From Panulirus ornatus (Eukaryota > Arthropoda > Malacostraca > Decapoda > Palinuridae), in assembly GCF_036320965.1 (NCBI RefSeq), contig NC_092238.1, positions 18,569,194 to 18,633,193 on the forward strand: DNA of 64,000 nucleotides, read 5' to 3'. The notes beneath the pieces were generated by a model that saw only the letters and a program-made list of their open reading frames with translations, ran no database searches and was not told where the DNA came from. A program made the translations under genes and the position numbers. Within the stretch, counting starts at the first letter, position 1, and every line of letters begins with the position of its first letter. Of the stretch, positions 56,792 to 64,000 are shown piece by piece.

Positions 56792-59700
56792 ATACTTTGT
56801 CGCTGTCTCCCGCGTTTGCGAGGTAGCGCAAGGAAACAGACGAAAGAAATGGCCCAACCCCCCCCCCATACACATGTACATACACACGTCCACACATGCA
56901 AATATACATACCTACACAGCTTTCCATGGTTTACCCCAGACGCTTCACATGCCTTGATTCAATCCACTGACAGCACGTCAACCCCTGTATACCACATCGC
57001 TCCAATTCACTCTATTCCTTGCCCTCCTTTCACCCTCCTGCATGTTCAGGCCCGATCACACAAAATCTTTTTCACTCCATCTTTCCACCTCCAATTTGGT
57101 CTCCCTCTTCTCCTCGTTCCCTCCACCTCCGACACATATATCCTCTTGGTCAATCTTTCCTCACTCATTCTCTCCATGTGCCCAAACCATTCAAAACACC
57201 CTCTTCTGCTCTCTCAACCACGCTCTTTTTATTTCCACACATCTCTCTTACCCTTACGTTACTTACTCGATCAAACCACCTCACACCACACATTTTCCTC
57301 AAACATCTCATTTCCAGCACATCCATCCTCCTGCGCACAACTCTATCCATAGCCCACGCCTCGCAACCATACAACATTGTTGGAACCACTATTCCTTCAA
57401 ACATACCCATTTTTGCTTTCCGAGATAATGTTCTCGACTTCCACACATTTTTCAAGGCTCCCAAAATTTTCGCCCCCTCCCCCACCCTATGATCCACTTC
57501 CGCTTCCATGGTTCCATCCGCTGACAGATCCACTCCCAGATATCTAAAACACTTCACTTCCTCCAGTTTTTCTCCATTCAAACTCACCTCCCAATTGACT
57601 TGACCCTCACCCCTACTGTACCTAATAACCTTGCTCTTATTCACATTTACTCTTAACTTTCTTCTTCCACACACTTTACCAAACTCAGTCACCAGCTTCT
57701 GCAGTTTCTCACAAGAATCAGCCACCAGCGCTGTATCATCAGCGAACAACAACTGACTCACTTCCCAAGCTCTCTCATCCCCAACAGACTTCATACTTGC
57801 CCCTCTTTCCAGGACTCTTGCATTTACCTCCCTAACAACCCCATCCATAAACAAATTAAACAACCATGGAGACATCACACACCCCTGCCGCAAACCTACA
57901 TTCACTGAGAACCAATCACTTTCCTCTCTTCCTACACGTACACATGCCTTACATCCTCGATAAAAACTTTTCACTGCTTCTAACAACTTTCCTCCCACAC
58001 CATATATTCTTAATACCTTCCACAGAGCATCTCTATCAACTCTATCATATGCCTTCTCCAGATCCATAAATGCTACATACAAATCCATTTGCTTTTCTAA
58101 GTATTTCTCACATACATTCTTCAAAGCAAACACCTGATCCACACATCCTCTACCACTTCTGAAACCGCACTGCTCTTCCCCAATCTGATGCTCTGTACAT
58201 GCCTTCACCCTCTCAATCAATACCCTCCCATATAATTTACCAGGAATACTCAACAAACTTATACCTCTGTAATTTGAGCACTCACTCTTATCCCCTTTGC
58301 CTTTGTACAATGGCACTATGCACGCATTCCGCCAATCCTCAGGCACCTCACCATGAGTCATACATACATTAAATAACCTTACCAACCAGTCAACAATACA
58401 GTCACCCCCTTTTTTAATAAATTCCACTGCAATACCATCCAAACCTGCTGCCTTGCCGGCTTTCATCTTCCGCAAAGCTTTTACTACCTCTTCTCTGTTT
58501 ACCAAATCATTTTCCCTAACCCTCTCACTTTGCACACCACCTCGACCAAAACACCCTATATCTGCCACTCTGTCATCAGACACATTCAACAAACCTTCAA
58601 AATACTCATTCCATCTCCTCACATCACCGCTACTTGTTATCACCTCCCCATTTACGCCCTTCACTGAAGTTCCCATTTGCTCCCTTGTCTTACGCACCCT
58701 ATTTACCTCCTTCCAGAACATCTTTTTATTCTCCCTAAAATTTACTGATAGTCTCTCACCCCAACTCTCATTTGCCCTTTTTTTCACCTCTTGCACCTTT
58801 CTCTTGACCTCCTGTCTCTTTCTTTTATACTTCTCCCACTCAATTGCATTTTTTCCCTGCAAAAATCGTCCAAATGCCTCTCTCTTCTCTTTCACTAATA
58901 CTCTTACTTCTTCATCCCACCACTCACTACCCTTTCTAAACAGCCCACCTCCCACTCTTCTCATGCCACAAGCATCTTTTGCGCAATCCATCACTGATTC
59001 CCTAAATACATCCCATTCCTCCCCCACTCCCCTTACCTCCATTGTTCTCACCTTTTTCCATTCTGTACACAGTCTCTCCTGGTACTTCCCCACACAGGTC
59101 TCCTTCCCAAGCTCACTTACTCTCACCACCTTCTTCACCCCAACATTCACTCCTCTTTTCTGAAAACCCATACTAATCTTCACCTTAGCCTCCACAAGAT
59201 AATGGTCAGACATCCCTCCAGTTGCACCTCTCAGCACATTAACATCCAAAAGTCTCTCTTTCGCACGCCTGTCAATTAACACGTAATCCAATAACGCTCT
59301 CTGGCCATCTCTCCTACTTACATAAGTATACTTATGTATATCTCGCTTTTTAAACCAGGTATTCCCAATCATCAGTCCTTTTTCAGCACATAAATCTACA
59401 AGCTCTTCACCATTTCCATTTACAACACTGAACACCCCATGCATACCAATTATTCCCTCAACTGCCACATTACTCACCTTTGCATTCAAATCACCCATCA
59501 CTATAACCCGGTCTCGTGCATCAAAACCGCTAACACACTCATTCAGCTGCTCCCAAAACACTTGCCTCTCATAATCTTTCTTCTCATGCCCAGGTGCATA
59601 TGCACCAATAATCACCCACCTCTCTCCATCAACTTTCAATTTTACCCATATTAATCGAGAATTTACTTTCTTACATTCTATCACATACTCCCACAACTCC

Positions 59701-59978
59701 TGTTTCAGGAGTATTGCTACTCCTTCCCTTGCTCTTGTCCTCTCACTAACCCCTGACTTCACTCCCCAGACATTTCCAAACCACTCTTCCCCTTTACCCT
59801 TGAGCTTCGTTTCACTCAGAGCCAAAACATCCAGGTTCCTTTCCTCAAACATACTACCTATCTCTCCTTTTTTCACATCTTGGTTACATCCACACACATT
59901 TAGGCACCCCACTCTGAGCCTTCGAGGAGGATGATCACTCCCCGCGTGACTCCTTCTTCTGTTTCCCATTTTAGAAAG
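56770..59978 (-). mobile_element. RTE-type retrotransposon, nearly complete young copy (short 3' UTR)
   Basis: The T-tract at 56770-56790 is the tail complement; the stem-loop, short 3' UTR, the full polyprotein region and the last bases of the 5' UTR (CTTTCTAAA) end at 59978. It lacks most of the 5' UTR, so it is very slightly 5'-truncated. It shows the short-form markers MKSVGDERAW, RRRGRP and ILCDRG. It is the best-preserved copy of the young subfamily here. Confidence 0.95.
57165..59969 (-). CDS. RTE polyprotein: AP endonuclease + reverse transcriptase (C-terminus lost by 1-bp deletion)
   Basis: From ATG at 59969 (MGNRRRSHAG, the same start as the copy at 36581) the frame is open for 934 codons. 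The endonuclease carries LSETKLKGKGEEWF, YAPGHEKKD, VIVMGDLNAKVSN and GGMSDHYLVEAK. The RT carries KAAGLDGIAVEFIKKGGD, CGFRSGRGCVDQVF, motif A FMDLEKAYDRVDRDALW, motif B GLRQGCVMSPWLFN, motif C LLFADDTALVADS and YLGVDLSADG. One T is missing at about 57189 (CCATTCAAAAC against CCATTTCAAAAC), turning LKWFGHMERM into LNGLGTWRE and a stop. A second missing C at about 57052 follows. The frame upstream of 59969 is also open, but lies in the neighbouring copy's 3' UTR and is not part of this protein. Confidence 0.93.
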   Translation of the reverse strand: MGNRRRSHAGSDHPPRRLRVGCLNVCGCNQDVKKGEIGSMFEERNLDVLALSETKLKGKGEEWFGNVWGVKSGVSERTRAREGVAILLKQELWEYVIECKKVNSRLIWVKLKVDGERWVIIGAYAPGHEKKDYERQVFWEQLNECVSGFDARDRVIVMGDLNAKVSNVAVEGIIGMHGVFSVVNGNGEELVDLCAEKGLMIGNTWFKKRDIHKYTYVSRRDGQRALLDYVLIDRRAKERLLDVNVLRGATGGMSDHYLVEAKVKISMGFQKRGVNVGVKKVVRVSELGKETCVGKYQERLCTEWKKVRTMEVRGVGEEWDVFRESVMDCAKDACGMRRVGGGLFRKGSEWWDEEVRVLVKEKREAFGRFLQGKNAIEWEKYKRKRQEVKRKVQEVKKRANESWGERLSVNFRENKKMFWKEVNRVRKTREQMGTSVKGVNGEVITSSGDVRRWNEYFEGLLNVSDDRVADIGCFGRGGVQSERVRENDLVNREEVVKALRKMKAGKAAGLDGIAVEFIKKGGDCIVDWLVRLFNVCMTHGEVPEDWRNACIVPLYKGKGDKSECSNYRGISLLSIPGKLYGRVLIERVKACTEHQIGEEQCGFRSGRGCVDQVFALKNVCEKYLEKQMDLYVAFMDLEKAYDRVDRDALWKVLRIYGVGGKLLEAVKSFYRGCKACVRVGREESDWFSVNVGLRQGCVMSPWLFNLFMDGVVREVNARVLERGASMKSVGDERAWEVSQLLFADDTALVADSCEKLQKLVTEFGKVCGRRKLRVNVNKSKVIRYSRGEGQVNWEVSLNGEKLEEVKCFRYLGVDLSADGTMEAEVDHRVGEGAKILGALKNVWKSRTLSRKAKMGMFEGIVVPTMLYGCEAWAMDRVVRRRMDVLEMRCLRKMCGVRWFDRVSNVRVREMCGNKKSVVERAEEGVLNGLGTWRE

Positions 59979-61141
59979 GTAGCGAGGTAGCGCAAGGAAA
60001 CAGACGAAAGAAATGGCCCAACCCCCCCATACACATGTATATACATACGTCCACACATGCAAATATACATACCTACACAGCTTTCCATGGTTTACCCGAG
60101 ATGCTTCACATGCCTTGATTCAATCCACTGACAGCACGTCAACCCCAGTATACCACATCGCTCCAATTCACTCTATTCCTTGCCCTCCTTTCACCCTCCT
60201 GCATGTTCAGGCCCCAATCACACAAAATCTTTTTCACTCCATCTTTCCACCTCCAATTTGGTCTCCCTCTTCTCCTCGTTCCCTCCACCTCCGACACATA
60301 TATCCTCTTGGTCAATCTTTCCTCACTCATTCTCTCCATGTGCCCAAACCACTTCAAAACACCCTCTTCTGCTCTCTCAACCACGCTCTTTTTATTTCCA
60401 CACATCTCTCTTACCCTTACGTTACTCACTCGATCAAACCACCTCACACCACACATTGTCCTCAAACATCTCATTTCCAGCACATCCATCCTCCTGCGCA
60501 CAACTCTATCCATAGCCCACGCCTCGCAACCATACAACATTGTTGGAACCACTATTCCTTCAAACATACCCATTTTTGCTTTCCGAGATAATGTTCTCGA
60601 CTTCCACACATTCTTCAAGGCCCCCAGAATTTTCGCCCCCTCCCCCACCCTATGATCCACTTCCGCTTCCATGGTTCCATCCGCTGCCAGATCCACTCCT
60701 AGATATCTAAAACACTTCACTTCCTCCAGTTTTTCTCCATTCAAACTCACCTCCCAATTGACTTGACCCTCAACCCTACTGTACCTAATTACCTTTGCTC
60801 TTATTCACATTTACTCTTAACTTTCTTCTTCCACACGCTTTACCAAACTCAGTCACCAGCTTCTGCAGTTTCTCACATGAATCAGCCACCAGCGCTGTAT
60901 CATCAGCGAACAACAACTGACTCACTTCCCAAGCTCTCTCATCCCCAACAGACTTCATACTTGCCCCTCTTTCCAAAACTCTTGCATTTACCTCCCTAAC
61001 AACCCCATCCATAAACAAATTAAACAACCATGGAGACATCACACACCCCTGCCGCAAACCTACATTCACTGAGAACCAATCACTTTCCTCTCTTCCTACA
61101 CATACACATGCCTTACATCCTCGATAAAAACTTTTCACTGC

Positions 61142-61145
<4 letters not shown>
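59979..61145 (-). mobile_element. RTE-type retrotransposon, young 5'-truncated copy
   Basis: It is joined at 59978/59979 to the 5' end of the preceding copy, without a visible A tail (only GGTAGCGAGGTAGCGCAAGG of the stem-loop remains). The short 3' UTR is followed by an open frame 60750-60139 (SLNGEKLEEVKCFRYLG to RRRGRPNWRWKDG); an extra T near 60791 shifts it, then 61138-60785 continues (GLRQGCVMSPW, LLFADDTALVA). It breaks off at KSFYRGC (61145) against (TA)n. Confidence 0.92.

Positions 61146-61203
<58 letters not shown>
61146..61203. repeat. (TA)n microsatellite between head-to-head copies
   Basis: About 29 TA dinucleotides separate the 5'-truncated ends of two oppositely oriented RTE copies. 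The TA run is therefore flanked by two 5' ends and cannot be a 3' tail of either. Confidence 0.95.
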
Positions 61204-61205
<2 letters not shown>

Positions 61206-62447
61206 ATTGAGAGGGTGAAGGCATGTACAGAGCATCAGATTGGGGAAGAGCAGTGTGGTTTCAGAAGTGGTAGAGGATGTGTGGATCAGGTGTTTGCTTT
61301 GAAGAATGTATGTGAGAAATACTTAGAAAAGCAAATGGATTTGTATGTAGCATTTATGGATCTGGAGAAGGCATATGATAGAGTTGATAGAGATGCTCTG
61401 TGGAAGGTATTAAGAATATATGGTGTGGGAGGCAAGTTGTTAGAAGCAGTGAAAAGTTTTTATCGAGGATGTAAGGCATGTGTGCGTGTAGGAAGAGAGG
61501 AAAGTGATTGGTTCTCAGTGAATGTAGGTTTGCGGCAGGGGTGTGTGATGTCTCCATGGTTGATTAATTTGTTTATGGATGGGGTTGTTAGGGAGGTGAA
61601 TGCAAGAGTTTTGGAAAGAGGGGCAAGGATGAAGTCTGTTGGGGATGAGAGAGCTTGGGAAGTGAGTCAGTTGTTGTTCGCTGATGATACAGCGCTGGTG
61701 GCTGATTCATGTGAGAAACTGCAGAAGCTGGTGACTGAGTTTGGTAAAGTGTGTGAAAGAAGAAAGTTAAGAGTAAATGTGAATAAGAGCAAGGTTATTA
61801 GGTACAGTAGGGTTGAGGGTCAAGTCAATTGGGAGGTGAGTTTGAATGGAGAAAAACTGGAGGAAGTGAAGTGTTTTAGATATCTGGGTGTGGATCTGGC
61901 AGCGGATGGAAACATGGAAGCGGAAGTGGATCATAGGGTGGGGGAGGGGGCGAAAATTCTGGGAGCCTTGAAGAATGTGTGGAAGTCGAGAACATTATCT
62001 CGGAAAGCAAAAATGGGTATGTTTGAAGGAATAGTGGTTCCAACAATGTTGTATGGTTGCGAGGCGTGGACTATGGATAGAGTTGTGCGCAGGAGGATGG
62101 ATGTGCTGGAAATGAGATGTTTGAGGACAATGTGTGGTGTGAGGTGGTTTGATCGAGTAAGTAACGTAAGGGTAAGAGAGATGTGTGGAAATAAAAAGAG
62201 CGTGGTTGAGAGAGCAGAAGAGGGTGTTTTGAAATGGTTTGGTCAAATGGAGAGAATGAGTGAGGAAAGATTGACCAAGAGGATATATGTGTTGGAGGTG
62301 GAGGGAACGAGGAGAAGAGGGAGACCAAATTGGAGGTGGAAAGATGGAGTGAAAAAGATTTTGTGTGATCGGGGCCTGAACATGCAGGAGGGTGAAAGGA
62401 GGGCAAGGAATAGAGTGAATTGGAGCGATGTGGTATACCGGGGTTGA
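61204..62447 (+). CDS. RTE reverse transcriptase ORF, 5'-truncated, open to natural stop
   Basis: About 414 residues in one frame: IERVKACTEHQIGEEQCGFR, GCVDQVFALKN, motif A FMDLEKAYDRVDRDALW, motif B GLRQGCVMSPWLINLFMDG, motif C LLFADDTALVADS, NVNKSKVIRY, YLGVDLAADGNMEAEV, LKWFGQMERMSEERL, RRRGRPNWRWKDG and the stop after VVYRG. All three RT catalytic aspartates are present, but the RT N-terminus and endonuclease are missing. Small private changes (FNLF to INLF, GHM to GQM) show independent descent. Confidence 0.92.
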
Positions 62448-62595
62448 CGTGCTGTCAGTGGATTGAATCAAGGCATGTGAAGCGTCTGGGGTAAACCATG
62501 GAAAGCTGTGTAGGTATGTATATTTGCGTGTGTGGACGTATGTATATACATGTGTATGGGGGTGGGTTGGGCTATTTGTTTCGTCTGTTTCCTTG

Positions 62596-62623
62596 CGCTA
62601 CCTCGCAAACGCGGGAGACAGCG
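62596..62623 (+). promoter_or_regulatory. Conserved 3'-terminal stem-loop of the RTE (representative copy)
   Basis: CGCT...AGCG outer pairs, an internal mismatch (AC/CA), CTC...GAG pairs, then GC...GC closing an AAAC loop with two bulged G's. The element sequence at this place is conserved in nearly all copies just before the tail. Such 3' structures are recognised by the RT in some non-LTR families; that it does so here is inference. Confidence 0.55.
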
Positions 62624-62631
62624 ACAAAGCA

Positions 62632-62643
62632 AAAAAAAAAAAA

Positions 62644-62712
<69 letters not shown>

Positions 62713-62716
62713 TTTT
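62632..62716. repeat. A-tract, (TA)n, T-tract at a tail-to-tail junction
   Basis: About 14 A's, then about 27 TA units, then about 20 T's join the 3' ends of two inverted copies. The whole tract is self-complementary. Confidence 0.95.
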
Positions 62717-63766
62717 CTGTCTCCCACGTTTGCGAGGTAGCGCAAGGAAACAGACGAAAGAAATGGCCCAACCCACCCCCATACACATGTATATACATAC
62801 GTCCACACACGCAAATATATATACCTACACAGCTTTCCATGGTTTACCCCAGACGCTTCACATGCCCTGATTCAATCCACTGACAGCACGTCAACCCCGG
62901 TATACCACATCGATCCAATTCACTCTATTCCTTGCCCTCCTTTCACCCTCCTGCATGTTCAGGCCCCGATCACACAAAATCTTTTTCACTCCATCTTTCC
63001 ACCTCCAATTTGGTCTCCTACTTCTCCTCGTTCCCTCCACCTCCGACACATATATCCTCTTGGTCAATCTTTCCTCACTCATTCTCTCCATGCGCCCAAA
63101 CCATTTCAAAACACCCTCTTCTGCTCTCTCAACCACGCTCTTTTTATTTCCACACATCTCTCTTACCCTTACGTTACTTACTCGATCAAACCACCTCACA
63201 CCACACATTGTCCTCAAACATCTCATTTCCAGCACATCCATCCTCCTGCACATAACACTATCCATAGCCCACGCCTTGCAACCATACAACATTGTTGGAA
63301 CCACTATTCCTTCAAACAAACCCATTTTTGCTTTCCGAGATAATGTTCTCGACTTCCACACATTCTTCAAGGCTCCCAGGATTTTCGCCCCCTCCCCCAC
63401 CCTATGATCCACTTCCGCTTCCATGGTTCCATCCGCTGCCAGATCCACTCCCAGATATCTAAAACACTTTACTTCCTCCAGTTTTTCTCCATTCAAACTT
63501 ACCTCCCAATTGACTTGACCCTCACCCCTACTGTACCTAATTACCTTGCTCTTATTCACATTTACTCTTAACTTTCTTCTTTCACACGCTTTACCAAAAT
63601 CAGTCACCAGCTTCTGCAGTTTCTCACATGAATCAGCCACCAGCGCTGTATCATCAGCGAACAACAACTTACTCACTTCCCAAGCTCTCTCATCCCCAAC
63701 AGACTTCATACTTGCCCCTCTTTCCAAAACTCTTGCATTCACCTCCCTAACAACCCCATCCATAAA
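62717..63766 (-). mobile_element. RTE-type retrotransposon, young 5'-truncated copy
   Basis: It is the mirror partner of the copy ending at 62634. The short 3' UTR is followed by a frame open from 63766 to the stop at 62891: FMDGVVREVNARVLERG, MKSVGDERAW, LLFADDTALVADS, RRSRRPNWRWKDGVKKILCDRG and WIDVVYRG. It breaks at 63766 within the FMDG codons, head to head with the next copy. The WIDV and RSRRP residues differ from the other short-form copies. Confidence 0.93.
62891..63766 (-). CDS. RTE reverse transcriptase C-terminal ORF fragment
   Basis: About 292 codons open to the natural stop. RT motif C (FADD) and the following NVNKSK and YLGVDL blocks are present; motifs A and B are missing because of the 5' truncation, so no polymerase activity is possible. 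The upstream few codons (LLF) come from the adjoining copy. Confidence 0.88.
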   Translation of the reverse strand, partial: FMDGVVREVNARVLERGASMKSVGDERAWEVSKLLFADDTALVADSCEKLQKLVTDFGKACERRKLRVNVNKSKVIRYSRGEGQVNWEVSLNGEKLEEVKCFRYLGVDLAADGTMEAEVDHRVGEGAKILGALKNVWKSRTLSRKAKMGLFEGIVVPTMLYGCKAWAMDSVMCRRMDVLEMRCLRTMCGVRWFDRVSNVRVREMCGNKKSVVERAEEGVLKWFGRMERMSEERLTKRIYVSEVEGTRRSRRPNWRWKDGVKKILCDRGLNMQEGERRARNRVNWIDVVYRG

Positions 63767-64000
63767 TGGGAATAAGAGCAAGGTTATTAGGTACAGTAGG
63801 GTTGAGGGTCAAGTCAATTGGGAGGTAAGTTTGAATGGAGAAAAACTGGAGGAAGTAAAGTGTTTTAGATATCTGGGAGTGGATCTGGCAGCGGATGGAA
63901 CCATGGAAGCAGAAGTGAATCATAGGGTGGGGGAGGGGGCGAAAATCCTGGGAGCCTTGAAGAATGTGTGGAAGTCGAGAACATTATCTCGGAAAGCAAA
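63767..64000 (+). mobile_element. RTE-type retrotransposon fragment, runs off the window
   Basis: It begins at NKSKVIRYSRVEGQVNWEVS directly after the inverted copy and remains open to the window end (EVKCFRYLGVDLAADGTMEAEVNHRVG, KSRTLSRKA). EVNHRVG is the long-form marker (short-form copies have EVDHRVG), so a long 3' UTR is expected beyond the window. Confidence 0.9.

Larger units (their letters stand above)
61204..62634 (+). mobile_element. RTE-type retrotransposon, young 5'-truncated copy
   Basis: It begins at TATTGATTGAGAGGGTGAAG (LIERVKACTEHQ) and runs through an intact RT C-terminal two-thirds, the stop at 62447, the short 3' UTR and the terminal stem-loop, then an A-tract. It lies head to head with 59979-61145 and tail to tail with 62717-63766. 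Confidence 0.94.

Noticed and set aside
57165..60062. Start of the polyprotein at 60062
   Set aside because: The first about 31 codons lie in the 3' UTR of a neighbouring copy; ATG 59969 matches the start used by the other full copy.

Overview
The window is eukaryotic intron and repeat DNA, not a gene-dense region. I infer an arthropod, most likely a decapod crustacean, from three host exons with invertebrate-like divergence inside very long introns, abundant CA/TA microsatellites and saturation by one RTE-clade non-LTR retrotransposon. The species cannot be named from the sequence. By eye about 85-90% of the bases are retrotransposon copies.

Host gene. Three + strand exons encode part of tuberin (TSC2; gigas in flies), the GTPase-activating subunit of the TSC complex that restrains Rheb/mTORC1. 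They lie at 12988-13129, 49708-49859 and 49997-50169. Reading frame and intron phase (1, 0, then 2) join them into one continuous stretch of the N-terminal helical-repeat region. The introns are about 36.6 kb and 137 bp. Bases 1-12987 and 50170-64000 are flanking intron; I found no further exon.

Retrotransposon. The dominant element encodes a single polyprotein of about 1,000 residues: an AP-type endonuclease, a reverse transcriptase with a FADD box, and a C-terminal RRGRPNWRWKDG block. It has a 5' UTR starting near ATCCCTGGGGAT and a 3' UTR ending in a stem-loop followed by A-rich, (TA)n or (AAT)n tails. About 30 copies or fragments lie on both strands, many nested. The best preserved are at 36492-40025 (+) and 56770-59978 (-), each broken near the C-terminus by one single-base indel. 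Two 3' UTR forms exist, long and about 252 bp shorter; the short form marks the copies that look youngest.

Layout. 1-6565: old copies with a tandem duplication and a fold-back join. 6566-7480: unique intron. 7481-10301: young minus-strand copy. 10302-15616: mostly unique intron, the first exon and eroded fragments. 15617-21105: old copy split by two young copies. 21106-22444: a second, divergent RTE-like family. 22445-30690: old copies, one interrupted by a 591-bp piggyBac-like MITE in a TTAA site and by a young copy. 30712-36472: a mini-element, then an old copy split by a young one with a visible target-site duplication. 36492-49484: mostly plus-strand copies in tandem. 49485-50364: the second and third exons. 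50365-64000: more copies, a second mini-element, and a chain of alternating inverted copies joined by (TA)n.

The most unusual items are the MITE with its empty site preserved in paralogous copies, a roughly 240-270 bp mini-element that shares both termini with the RTE (a candidate non-autonomous parasite), microhomology at 5' truncation joins in (TA)n, and near-identical inverted copies inside a transcribed host intron that could form long double-stranded RNA.
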